Positions 8,223-16,234 of a stretch of 64,000 bases of DNA are shown here, piece by piece. The notes under the pieces are model-generated. The model was given only the letters and a program-made list of their open reading frames with translations. It was not told the origin of the DNA and did no database searches. The position numbers and the translations under genes are program-made. Within the stretch, counting starts at the first letter, position 1, and every line of letters begins with the position of its first letter. The stretch covers positions 2,046,001 to 2,110,000 of the forward strand of contig JAPFFF010000022.1 of assembly GCA_039105265.1 (NCBI GenBank), written 5' to 3'. The DNA is from Tritrichomonas musculus. Taxonomy: Eukaryota; Parabasalia; Tritrichomonadida; Tritrichomonadidae.

Positions 8223-9089
8223 TTATTCGAAATAGTACTTATTAGCTGAAAGGTTCATTACAAACTTCTCATGAGGTTCCTTATGTTGTAAGTATTCGGC
8301 TACTATCTGTTTGGTATTTAATGAGTTGTTGGTTTGCTGTAATAAGCTAGTAAAGTCTTCCTCACTATATCCTGTATAACATATGATATCTGTTGCCATT
8401 CTCTTTGCATTTATATGTACGAATCGAATAGTTTGAAATGCCATGATACATGTTATATTATAATGCCTTGTTTTAGTTAATAACTTAATAAAATCACTAT
8501 TACCGTTCTTTAATAAATCACTACCTGCACAATCATCAAGTATAATTAATGTATTATATGGATATGAGGATGTTTGATATTTAACAAGCTTATTTGCAAT
8601 ATATACTATCTTATCATCTAGGTCATTCAAATGATGTTTCTCAATGAGCCTCCTCATTTCATCATTAGTATCTTTCATTTTAGATAGTACATGTTTAACT
8701 ATCGCATAATACTTTATCTTTCTTTTTAGGTGTCTCCTAAGATAGCTCATTAATCCTTTTTCACTAACATAGTCTATTTTTGTTTGTATCTTTTTATTGA
8801 GGGTTTCTGCTGTTTTATCCATCTTACCTGATGTAGAGCAAAATATAATCTTTTGATAATAGGGGTGTTTAAATAGCCTTTCTGTAATCATTATATGTCT
8901 CCAAATCCAAAAACTTTTACCAGCACCTGGCTTTCCAATTAAAAAATAGATACCATTGGTACTAAATGGGTAGTTTGGTGATAAGGGTTTAATTAAAGCA
9001 CCGTCTATTTCTTTCATGTTTTTATGAAGAGTCTCATTTATTAATGCTTCTACTTTATTAATAAGAGCTGCTTTTGGTGGTTCATCCAT
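8223..9089 (-). CDS. genome-packaging ATPase (FtsK/HerA, A32-like)
   Basis: 288 residues. Walker A is IGKPGAGKS at about residues 52-60 and Walker B is LIILDDCAGS near residue 185. A following TKTRHYNITCIMAFQ strand provides the sensor-type segment. Length and motif spacing match Polinton packaging ATPases, which pump the element DNA into capsids. The start at 9087-9089 gives the usual short N-terminal helix before Walker A. It sits between integrase and minor capsid genes in the same direction. Confidence 0.92.
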   Translation of the reverse strand: MDEPPKAALINKVEALINETLHKNMKEIDGALIKPLSPNYPFSTNGIYFLIGKPGAGKSFWIWRHIMITERLFKHPYYQKIIFCSTSGKMDKTAETLNKKIQTKIDYVSEKGLMSYLRRHLKRKIKYYAIVKHVLSKMKDTNDEMRRLIEKHHLNDLDDKIVYIANKLVKYQTSSYPYNTLIILDDCAGSDLLKNGNSDFIKLLTKTRHYNITCIMAFQTIRFVHINAKRMATDIICYTGYSEEDFTSLLQQTNNSLNTKQIVAEYLQHKEPHEKFVMNLSANKYYFE

Positions 9090-9100
9090 TTATTTCGTTT

Positions 9101-9194
9101 TTAAATGTATTTCTTGATTCTATCAGGAATCTCTTTACCTGCCTTCTTTGTATATGATAACCAATATTCTCTTTCTGCAGGTCCTAATACTAAT
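9101..9194 (-). pseudogene. integrase C-terminal fragment on the far side of an inserted transposon
   Basis: A short minus-strand stretch (RGVLVLGPAEREYW, ending DRIKKYI) next to the ATPase gene. It lies immediately left of a transposon inserted in the integrase gene of P2. The target duplication at 9184-9194 is the same sequence as at 11646-11656 in the integrase. It is therefore interpreted as the part of the interrupted integrase gene beyond the insertion. Confidence 0.6.
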
Positions 9195-9319
9195 ACACCT
9201 CTGAATATTCCCCAAATAACCAAATTTTTGTTCCCCAGCTTGGGGAGCATGGGGAATGCATTCAAATTATTAAAAAATGAAAAATCTTTTGATATATCGA
9301 GAAACTTTACATAATAGGG

Positions 9320-10187
9320 CCAAATACTCTATATATATTTATATCAAATTATTTCGATTTGTTTGTTTTTAAGAATTAAATCAAAAAATCAATTTTTTTT
9401 TCTGAAAAAAAAAAAAAAAAAAAAAAAAATAAAATAAAATTGAAAGGAAATGTTAAGATAATAATTCAACTTTGAAAAACAATCTTTTAATTTTTATATA
9501 AGTCATACATTTCTACTTAAAAAAAATTCTTTTATTTATTATTTACTATTTATTATTTTTACTATTTGATCAGATAATAAATCAAATAAAAAAAATTTAT
9601 AAAGCGACCGTTTTCCCCAAAAAATCTCTGGGGAGATTTTCCCCAAAAATAAACCATTCAAATTCTATTCAAATTTCTCCCCAAATTTACTTTGGGGAAA
9701 TTCTCCCCATTTCCCCAAATGGGGAAATAGGAATATTTTTTCTCTTTTATTAACTGTCTAATTCATTCATTTTAACTACCACTAATTAAAATACTGTATT
9801 GCTTATATTTATGTATTGCTTTATACACGCGAAGTAGTTCCTTGTTTTATAAAGAAGAATATTATATAAAATTATTTTTTTATTTAAAAAAACATGCATG
9901 CCAACCATGATAGAACAAATGTAGAACTTTATAATTTAACTATATTTGAATAAATTTAAATTATTTTTTATTATTATTTTTAATAAGATATTTAAAACCA
10001 AATTTTATAAATAGTTGATATTTTTGTGAATATGATATTTAAAGCCAAAAATATAGTAAAGAGTAAAAAAACTTTAAGATTAATCATAATTTGACGTTAA
10101 AAAGCCCGCCGAGTGTAAATTTAACGTAGAAAATTTTCAATATCTTTTGATGTGATATGTTTTTCCACATCATTTTTTATTAAATAA
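9320..10187. other. non-coding, AT-rich interior of the 2.45-kb transposon
   Basis: No gene seen. It holds a 28-base A run near 9403-9429 and, at 9610-9730, a cluster of inverted CCCCAA/TTGGGG words, including AAATTTACTTTGGGGAAATT and CCCCATTTCCCCAAATGGGG. These words also occur at both element ends, so they are probably subterminal binding or folding sequences. Confidence 0.6.
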
Positions 10188-10685
10188 ATGCGGAGATACA
10201 GTCCGCTATTGAAGAACAGAGAGATTGAAACACTCAACAGCAAGATCAATGAATTGAATTCAACGATCGAAGTCCTCAATGGACAAATCGCTGAATTACA
10301 ATCAACAGTTGAAGCCAAGAACAGAGAAATTGAAGCACTCAATGGCAAGATCTTGAGAGATGACAGCTAAAATTGAATCACTCATAGGTAAGATTGTTAA
10401 ACTTCAATCAAGTTGAAACCAAGAACAGAGAAATCGAAGCACTCAACGGAAAGATCAGTTAGTTACAATCAACAATTAAGGCCAAGGATAGAGAGATCGA
10501 AGAACTCAATTGCAAGATCAATGAAATGAATTACTCAATGGCAAGACTGCTGAACTTCAATACACTGTTGAAGCTAAAGAAAGAGAAATTGAAGTTCTCA
10601 ACAGCAAGATCAGTGAAATTTATATCAACAATCGATTCACTCAAAATCAAGATCAGTGGAATTACAATCAACAAACTGGCTATAA
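10188..10685 (+). pseudogene. broken coiled-coil gene carried inside the transposon
   Basis: The first 60 codons are open from ATG 10188 and encode a pure coiled coil (NREIETLNSKINELNSTIE, then EVLNGQIAELQSTVEAKN). Related DNA continues to about 10685 with at least five copies of an AAGAACAGAGAAATTGAAG-type unit at about 10211, 10317, 10421, 10484 and 10576. In this later part stops and frame changes interrupt the reading (for example a stop after ILRDDS). It looks like a fragment of a long cellular coiled-coil protein gene picked up by the transposon, which would be Pack-MULE-like capture (inference). Confidence 0.6.
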
Positions 10686-11589
10686 ATGTTATAATAAATC
10701 ATTAAAATAGGTATACATCTTAATTTTATGTCATTCGCAATAATGCTTCAATTATGAAAATGAGTTTTTTGATATAAGTTTATTAAGAAAAGATGTTTAT
10801 ATTTTAATACTGAGTTATGTTTCTTATTAAAGTTTTCTTCGTTATAGTAATATATTATTAGATTATTCACTTATTTGTTTGAGATGTATGCTTGAGCGAT
10901 GTATTTGACTTGTACTATTGATGCGGAACATTTTGTATTATTTTATATTTTTTTATTTTTGAGTTTTGTTAGATTATGTCATAATGCATGATTATAAGTT
11001 ATATCTTTGATTTAATAAGTTTATTCTATTTGTTTTGAGGTATACATTTGTGTTATGCTATTGAAATATGATCTCTTATACAATTATTCGATTATGCAAT
11101 TATTAATTATTCGAATTTGAGTTATACGATTTCAAAACACATTTATTATATTATAATAGACTTATACAATTGATTTATTCTGCTTATGCTTGCTCATTTT
11201 ATGTATGGAAGATAATCAATTATATAATGAAACCTTATTCGTAAAAATAGTGATTAGTAAGTTAAATACTATTTATATGTAATGTTTATTTATATATCAG
11301 CAATATGAAGAAAAAGGAGCTACTTTGAAAAAGTTATTTGATAATGGATAATATGATTATGTTGAAAAGTTGTATTTGTTGTAAAAATATGTTTGTTGCG
11401 ATGTTTCTTGAGAAGAAATTTGATTGTACTGTTTTGAAAGGCGTTTTGTGACGTATTTTGATTCGACGTCTAGTAAAGCATTTATAAAAATTTTCATATT
11501 TGAACTTTTTAATGAAACTCATTGAATTAAAATTTTCAAGATTAACTTTTATGTAACCACATTTTTTTTTTCCTCTACATAAAATGTGG
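10686..11589. other. AT-rich non-coding interior of the 2.45-kb transposon
   Basis: About 900 bases of very AT-rich DNA without a supported gene. Weak minus-strand frames near the right end have no sign of selection. The last 60 bases carry the terminal TTCCCC/GGGGA words and a perfect inverted pair of ATGTAACCACATTTT type (AACCACATTTT near 11555 and AAAATGTGGTT near 11581). Confidence 0.6.
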
Positions 11590-12693
11590 TTACATTTCCC
11601 CAAAATTTTTTCCCCTGGGGAGGATTTTTTCCCCAATTCTGAGGTCTAATACTAATGGATTACCTCTCCTGAGGTTTCGAATAGGTTCTTGAACAAATGC
11701 CTTTCTTCCAACAACACCCTCATATTTAACTTTATACTTTCCTGTATCATCATTATAGTTATCTATTCGTTCTATAATACCTTCTTTGCCTCCATTAAGA
11801 GTTTCTGCTAATTTTACTCTTTGGTCTCTAGTTCTTATTAATCTATATCCTGGGTATGAGCTAGTAGAACCATCCTTTGACCTGACCAAAAATTGGTTGC
11901 CTTTCTTAGAATTAACTGTATATGCTTCTTTTGTAACATTGTTTCTTCTCTTTCCAAATGGTTCTTTTTCGAGCACTATCCTGACTTTCTCTCCTGGTTG
12001 AAAATGATATGGGTTAATGCGAGAATTCTTTTGTATGTACTTTATTTCATCCTCTAATGTAAAATCATTAGGTGCTTTGTTATCTAAAGACCTATGAGGA
12101 GAGTTGTTATATATGTTTACTAAATCATGCATTTCCTTTGGTTCAATAAACCTATTTTCACCAATAGCATCTCTAATGGTTCTCATAAATCGATTAATAA
12201 TGCCTAATACATTATGATTATTCTCAGTGGTTGTTCTATATATAATGTTCTTTTCTCTCATATAGTCTAGTACTGCAGATGATAAGTATGCTGCATCTTC
12301 ATCACTGGTTATCGAATAAACTTGTTGAGCATCCTTAACAAATTGTTGTAGTGCCTTAAGTACTTCTCTTGCTCCTTTACCATTCATTGGATAAGCGTAT
12401 GCCTTTCTGGTGTTGATATTAATGAACATAAGATAGTTCAAACCACCTGCTGCCTTTTCGTTAATAAATGTATCCATTTGGTAGCCATAAGGGTGTTTTG
12501 ATACAATAGGTATAAATTGTGCTTTAGGTGCTTTCTTATCATGTATAACCCTTTCATTAAAATATTCCTTTGCCTCATCTTCATCAAAGTGATTTCTCTT
12601 AGCTACCTCTATAAATTTCTTCTCTGTCTTCCATTGGGCTTTATCATATAGTTGTTTCAATGCTTTCTTGTTGTCTTGCTCTAAGTCGGTCAT
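11590..12693 (-). CDS. Polinton integrase (rve/DDE), interrupted at its 3' end by a transposon
   Basis: The frame opens at ATG 12691-12693. The retroviral-type integrase core is recognisable by the first Asp block YQMDTFINEKAAGG, a strand block LMFININTRKAYAYPM, the second Asp block SITSDEDAAYLSS, the third block NHNVLGIINRFMRTIRD and the downstream NIYNNSPHRSLDNKAP typical of Polinton integrases. An SH3/chromo-like C-terminal region follows (GEKVRIVLEKEPFG, then KVKYEGVVGRKAF). Codons after the target duplication at 11646-11656 belong to the inserted transposon. The enzyme would cut and join element ends to host DNA. It lies upstream of the ATPase gene. Confidence 0.9.
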   Translation of the reverse strand: MTDLEQDNKKALKQLYDKAQWKTEKKFIEVAKRNHFDEDEAKEYFNERVIHDKKAPKAQFIPIVSKHPYGYQMDTFINEKAAGGLNYLMFININTRKAYAYPMNGKGAREVLKALQQFVKDAQQVYSITSDEDAAYLSSAVLDYMREKNIIYRTTTENNHNVLGIINRFMRTIRDAIGENRFIEPKEMHDLVNIYNNSPHRSLDNKAPNDFTLEDEIKYIQKNSRINPYHFQPGEKVRIVLEKEPFGKRRNNVTKEAYTVNSKKGNQFLVRSKDGSTSSYPGYRLIRTRDQRVKLAETLNGGKEGIIERIDNYNDDTGKYKVKYEGVVGRKAFVQEPIRNLRRGNPLVLDLRIGEKILPRGKNFGEM

Positions 12694-12704
12694 TTAGGTA
12701 TATG

Positions 12705-12900
12705 TTAAATAAACATCTTATCATAAGGTAGAAACTGCATTTCAATAACAAATGAATCTTTAGGTGGTAGTAAAATTGGTCGATGGTAGTGTGTATCGCT
12801 GTAAAAATCTATCCAAAACCTCTGGTCCATAGAGTTTAACTTAAAATACTTAATAGGACTATACTTAATATCACTATCTCCAATGTAATTGACCTCAAGG
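12705..12900 (-). pseudogene. penton-like minor capsid protein, C-terminal fragment
   Basis: A minus-strand stretch of about 64 codons ending at 12705-12707, just upstream of the integrase. It reads LEVNYIGDSDIKYSP, KYFKLNSMDQRFWIDFY and PILLPPKDSFVIEMQFLPY. The pattern of short beta strands and a final P-x-x-F-V-I-E strand resembles the C-termini of the genes at 19980-20330 and 26276-27013, which also neighbour Polinton replication or integrase genes. Assignment to a single-jelly-roll penton-like protein is tentative. Only part of a gene is present. Confidence 0.4.
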
Positions 12901-12973
12901 GATTAAGTAACAAAAATAATTGCGTCTTTCTAATTTAATTTTATTTTTTATTATCACTATACATAAATACAAA

Positions 12974-13582
12974 ATGACAGAAGAACAAGAAATCGAATTT
13001 GTTCCACTCAAAGATTTTGAGAATGAATATGAAATACTTAACCAGTATCCATTCACTATTAGACGAAAGGATAATCATTATGAAGTAAAGGAACGAGTAA
13101 ACAAAAGTAATGGATATCCAAGTGTAAATCTTAATGGAAACAAAATAGATAAGCATAGGATTATAGCCAAACAGTTCATACCAAATGACGACTCAGAACA
13201 TAAAACACAAGTGGATCATATATCAAAAGACAGAACGGATTATCATTTATCGAATCTTCGTTGGGTTTCAGCAAGTGAAAATAACAGAAATGCTTCATCA
13301 AGAAATGGTGTTAAATACGAGTTTGTTGACGATATACCAGATGATGCTATAGTTATTACGCATTATGACATGAAAAAGGAAAGAAGAGTATTTGCTGAAA
13401 AAGAATATTATTACTATTATGAAGAAGATATATTCTACCAAAGAATAACTGATGATGTTTATCGAATCATGCACGTTAATACATCTAAAAGTGGTAGAAA
13501 ATTCATTGCGACAAGAGATATAAATAATAAGCAAACCACATTCTATATCCATACTTTCAAACAACAATACGGATTAGATTAA
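12974..13582 (+). CDS. HNH homing-type endonuclease
   Basis: 202 residues from ATG 12974. This start is preferred over an upstream one because it aligns with MTEQAAEFVQLKDF at 18248 and follows a T-rich leader. Residues 1-45 (FVPLKDFENEYEILNQYPFT) are NUMOD4-like. The HNH core is HRIIAKQFIPND, then TQVDHISKDRTDYHLSNLRW with the conserved Asp-His pair and Asn residues, followed by VSASENNRN. A C-terminal domain with FVDDIPDDA and a YKI-type tail may bind DNA. It is a free-standing mobile nuclease gene of the kind that hitchhikes on viruses. Confidence 0.9.
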   Translation: MTEEQEIEFVPLKDFENEYEILNQYPFTIRRKDNHYEVKERVNKSNGYPSVNLNGNKIDKHRIIAKQFIPNDDSEHKTQVDHISKDRTDYHLSNLRWVSASENNRNASSRNGVKYEFVDDIPDDAIVITHYDMKKERRVFAEKEYYYYYEEDIFYQRITDDVYRIMHVNTSKSGRKFIATRDINNKQTTFYIHTFKQQYGLD

Positions 13583-13628
13583 AAAACGTCACTTTTATTT
13601 TTGGTTTCATTTTTTATTTCTCTACAAA

Positions 13629-14078
13629 ATGGAGCAACAGTATAAGGTTTATGATTACATCAATAATGTTATTTCCCTCGCCGAACACCCAGAAGATTTT
13701 AAGGAAAGTAATTTCGCTATCCTTTGCGATAGATATCCAATTCAACTTTCAAAAAATAAATATTTAGCAAAAGTCATCTACATATCAATTAAGGCGGACA
13801 AGAACGTATGGAGACTATATCCGGACAAGATTAAAGAATATGATATAGAACACATAGTATTAAATACTAACTCAAGAAGGAAAATTAATTATAAAATGAA
13901 TGAGTTTTTTGTTAATGGTTCAAATAAGGAACAAGAATATGGGGAATACAGTTATTACAATTATTCAATAGAATTAGCATCTAAAAAGACTAAAACAATG
14001 ATAGAGGAATTACGTAAGAAATATGAATTAAATACACCCGAACTATTTATAGGTGAACATCAAGAGCTAGTTCTGTAA
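13629..14078 (+). CDS. YDYINN small-protein family, unknown function
   Basis: 149 residues, 46 bases after the HNH gene, with a leader TTTTTTATTTCTCTACAAA before the ATG. Related to the remnant at 4690-5003 (VYDYINN, AILCDRYPI, ISIKADK, FFVNGS). The conserved block with Asp-Arg/Lys-Tyr/Phe-Pro-Ile followed by a KADK turn could form an enzyme pocket or a DNA-binding surface, but no known family is recognised. The C-terminal 40 residues form a charged helix. Confidence 0.6.
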   Translation: MEQQYKVYDYINNVISLAEHPEDFKESNFAILCDRYPIQLSKNKYLAKVIYISIKADKNVWRLYPDKIKEYDIEHIVLNTNSRRKINYKMNEFFVNGSNKEQEYGEYSYYNYSIELASKKTKTMIEELRKKYELNTPELFIGEHQELVL

Positions 14079-14124
14079 GTCATTGGTCGGAATCTCGACT
14101 GACCAATTTTTTTTTGAAAAAGAA

Positions 14125-14553
14125 ATGAATAAGTACAGAAATCCAAATTCAACAACAGTTGGAGCAGAAGGGGCAATGTTTAATGAAGGAACTAAGACTG
14201 AGAAGACAATAGAGTTTAATCACTTTGGCATATTTTCTAATGACAATACTTACGCAGTTACGTTTAACCCAAGAATTAATAGACCACCAACAAAGTATAT
14301 GGAAAACAAACCAGTCAAACCACCAAAGAGTAATCAACATAAAACAAGACCATTACACGAACCACCTGTGAGTATTACAGATGGAGGGTATTATTTGAAG
14401 AAAGATAAAGCACCCAAAGCTCCTATTCTTCCTCCATACTTAAAGAAACCAGAGAAATTAGGAGAAAATCAAGGTAGAGCGGATGAAAGAAATAAAGGAA
14501 GGATTGGATACTTTAAACCAATTAATGTTAAGCAGGCTACTATTCATTACTGA
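14125..14553 (+). CDS. NDNTYAV small-protein family, possible virion component
   Basis: 142 residues from ATG 14125, the start that matches the relatives at 5469 and 43843 (MNKYRNPNSTTVGAEGAMFN). Core block HFGIFSNDNTYAVTFNPRIN is nearly identical in P5. The second half is proline-rich (NRPPT, HEPPVSITDGG, LPPYLKKPEK), suggesting an extended chain such as a capsid cement or scaffold. In P2 and P5 the gene is directly downstream of the MCP, which supports a virion role (inference). Confidence 0.65.
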   Translation: MNKYRNPNSTTVGAEGAMFNEGTKTEKTIEFNHFGIFSNDNTYAVTFNPRINRPPTKYMENKPVKPPKSNQHKTRPLHEPPVSITDGGYYLKKDKAPKAPILPPYLKKPEKLGENQGRADERNKGRIGYFKPINVKQATIHY

Positions 14554-14581
14554 TTGATTATCAACTTTTTTTCGAAAGGAA

Positions 14582-14815
14582 ATGATAAAGAAGAGATCCA
14601 ACAATGCTGGAGTTAACGCGAATGTTTCATTAGAACCTCAAGCAGCAGCACAGTCAACAAGCAATATAAATAATAATATTATTATAAACAAAAGGGATGA
14701 TGGAAAAGAAGAAATTGTTATCACTCGTAATGTTGAATTAGAAGAGAATCAAGAAGAAGAAACAAAGGATGTTAAGTACGTGAGAGAATATAGGGACCGT
14801 CTGGGCAGGGGATAA
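14582..14815 (+). CDS. MIKKR small-protein family, N-terminal part
   Basis: 77 residues starting MIKKRSNNAGVNANVSLEP and continuing with an Asn-rich stretch and KRDDGKEEIVITRNVE, which matches the first 60 residues of the protein at 42013-42534 closely. The family's C-terminal GCC domain is not present here; the sequence changes character near 14790, where the P4 end begins. Function unknown. Confidence 0.6.
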   Translation: MIKKRSNNAGVNANVSLEPQAAAQSTSNINNNIIINKRDDGKEEIVITRNVELEENQEEETKDVKYVREYRDRLGRG

Positions 14816-14981
14816 AAAAATGACCCCTCGTCATAGGATTTACAGACCCAAAACATCGGCGCCATGACTCAAAAAATCGCCACTTTTTCAAAATTAGCCC
14901 CCAATTTCATTCAAAAATCGGGTAGACACTTTTGAATAAATGACCAAAAATAAAAGATTGATGTCATGGATGATGTACAGT

Positions 14982-15212
14982 TTATGAAGAGCTGTTTAAT
15001 GAGTTTAATTCATTCTCAAGCTGATGAACTTTATTTTTGAGGTTGTTGATGTCTTCAATAAGAGACTCACGAACGGCGAGACCATCAGAGCCCAACATTC
15101 CTGATTTGATATTGTTGAGACATTGTTTGTAATCATAACACTTTTCTTTTAATCCTCGTTTGATACGTTTTAATTCTGGTATTTCTTTCTTGTATTCTGT
15201 TAGTTCACTCAT
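14982..15212 (-). CDS. small coiled-coil P4 protein
   Basis: 76 residues starting MSELTEYKKEIPELKRIKRG. A leucine heptad pattern (INNLKNKVHQLENELNSL) in the last third predicts a coiled coil; the middle has one cysteine pair region (CYDYKQCLNNI). Function unknown. Its start lies 14 bases from the start of the plus-strand gene at 15227, so the two share a divergent promoter. Confidence 0.5.
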   Translation of the reverse strand: MSELTEYKKEIPELKRIKRGLKEKCYDYKQCLNNIKSGMLGSDGLAVRESLIEDINNLKNKVHQLENELNSLNSSS

Positions 15213-15226
15213 TTAATAACAATTAA

Positions 15227-15460
15227 ATGTCTGCTATTAATCAAATGAGAACCGTTCATGATGATAAACACAAAAACTATTTTGATAGATTACAATTAAC
15301 GATGCAAAAGAAGAGAACAAAAATAAACTCAGCTCCGACAGTGAAATGTTATAATGAAAAAGGAAATGTATTTCATGAACCTCCACCAAAAACGACTAAA
15401 TCATTAAATCATCATGATTCACTTAATCATTCGGTGGTTGTCAGGAGCAACAACATTTAA
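15227..15460 (+). CDS. small P4 protein, unknown
   Basis: 77 residues, basic, beginning MSAINQMRTVHDDKHKNYFD. A segment GNVFHEPPPKTTKSLNHHD recalls the HEPP block of the NDNTYAV family, but the rest does not align, so kinship is uncertain. Its 3' end overlaps the 3' end of the minus-strand gene at 15419 by 42 bases. Likely a minor virion or accessory protein; no function can be assigned. Confidence 0.45.
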   Translation: MSAINQMRTVHDDKHKNYFDRLQLTMQKKRTKINSAPTVKCYNEKGNVFHEPPPKTTKSLNHHDSLNHSVVVRSNNI

Positions 15461-15895
15461 AATGTATTCATTGATGACTTTTGATTGTTGGTCAACAACA
15501 TTTGAAAGCTTATTGATATGTTCTTCAAGTATTTTATTTTTGTTGTTCAATTGATTGATTTGTTCAGTGAATTCATTTAATGATTCTTTCATTATTGCTA
15601 TATCAGCCTTGATGTTATCGTTTTCAAGTGTTTTAGTGATTGTGTTCCCAACTTTCTTCAAATAAATGTCGCCATCACATCGTTTACCGTCTGTACAATT
15701 TCGTTTAGTGATTTTGTAATCATTGCCGTCATTAGTGATGATTTTATAAATCTTGTTCAAATAGTTTGTCGTTTGTGATTTCATTTGCTCGATATTCTTT
15801 TGATAGAACAAATTGAACTCTTCAACTGATTTAAACACTTTTGATTCATTAATGTTTTCGTTTATTACTTTAAGTTTGTTGATGTTATCATTCAT
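15419..15895 (-). CDS. coiled-coil P4 protein, unknown
   Basis: 158 residues. The N-terminal half is charged (FKSVEEFNLFYQKNIEQMKS). A central block TKRNCTDGKRCDGDIYLKK has two cysteines in a basic turn. The C-terminal third is a clear coiled coil (INQLNNKNKILEEHINKL), ending in ILNVVAPDNHRMIK. This could be a trimeric or dimeric virion accessory protein, or a fiber-associated protein. No relative was recognised in the window. Confidence 0.5.
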   Translation of the reverse strand: MNDNINKLKVINENINESKVFKSVEEFNLFYQKNIEQMKSQTTNYLNKIYKIITNDGNDYKITKRNCTDGKRCDGDIYLKKVGNTITKTLENDNIKADIAIMKESLNEFTEQINQLNNKNKILEEHINKLSNVVDQQSKVINEYILNVVAPDNHRMIK

Positions 15896-15930
15896 TTGTA
15901 TTCACATTAAATCATTATTTTCATTGTTTT

Positions 15931-16185
15931 TCATTTAACTTCATTCAGTATTGATTTACCAAATTTACCTACTTTGTCGACAGCATTTAAACCTGTATTA
16001 ATTGCGTCAACTACTTGACCAACACCAGGAATGAATTGTGTGATTGGTTTGACTCTGTCCATGATTTGCTTTCCAACATCAACAACTTTTGGAATTGCTT
16101 TAACTGCTTTCTGAGCGAATGATTTAACTTTGCCGCCAATTGATTTAAATGCGTTCTTGATTTTGTTGAATATACCGACACCCAT
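15931..16185 (-). CDS. pVI-like amphipathic minor capsid protein candidate
   Basis: 84 residues: a Lys-rich amphipathic helix at the start (GIFNKIKNAFKSIGGKVKSF), then AVKAIPKVVDVGKQIMD and a Gly/Val-rich second helix (FIPGVGQVVDAINTGLNAVD). High Lys, Gly, Val and Ile with no Cys or Trp is characteristic of membrane-lytic pVI-like and pX-like proteins of adenovirus-type capsids. It is transcribed divergently from the MCP at 16235, with only 49 bases between the starts. Similar design to 56071-56322. Confidence 0.6.
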   Translation of the reverse strand: MGVGIFNKIKNAFKSIGGKVKSFAQKAVKAIPKVVDVGKQIMDRVKPITQFIPGVGQVVDAINTGLNAVDKVGKFGKSILNEVK

Positions 16186-16234
16186 AATTTAATTAATGAT
16201 AAAAGTGATTTATTTCCTTTTTATTCAATCATAA

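Larger units (their letters stand above)
9195..11645. mobile_element. 2.45-kb DNA transposon inserted in the P2 integrase (Mutator-like guess)
   Basis: Flanked by an exact 11-bp duplication CTAATACTAAT (9184-9194 and 11646-11656). Ends are short imperfect inverted repeats: ACACCTCTGAATATTCCCC on the left against GACCTCAGAATTGGGG read inward from the right, overlapping the duplication by a base or so. Next to both ends are many short G/C runs (TTCCCC, TTGGGGA), with a further cluster at 9610-9730. The interior is AT-rich with a broken coiled-coil gene and no recognisable transposase, so the element is probably non-autonomous. A duplication of 9-11 bp is typical of Mutator-like elements; superfamily assignment is inference. 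Confidence 0.75.
3601..12900 (-). mobile_element. Polinton P2
   Basis: Minus-strand Polinton. Reading in gene direction from 12900: penton-like fragment, integrase, packaging ATPase, pVI-like protein, basic protein, MCP, three small conserved proteins; a plus-strand unknown gene and an AT-hook gene lie at the far end. It lacks pPolB and protease in the window. The element is broken, with about four breaks plus a 2.45-kb transposon insertion in the integrase. No terminal inverted repeats were found, so the borders are approximate. It shares several gene families with P3 and P5 and belongs to the same lineage. Confidence 0.8.
12907..14791 (+). mobile_element. Polinton fragment P3
   Basis: A 1.9-kb plus-strand block with four genes: HNH endonuclease, YDYINN protein, NDNTYAV protein and the start of a MIKKR protein. 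The same families occur in P2 and P5 but in another order, so this is a fragment of a related Polinton or an inverted piece of one. It is a broken remnant (at least two borders) between P2 and P4. Confidence 0.65.

Noticed and set aside
9600-9730. CCCCAA/TTGGGG words resembling ciliate telomeric repeats
   Set aside because: They are not tandem, occur in both orientations and are tied to a transposon delimited by a target duplication, so they are subterminal element sequence.
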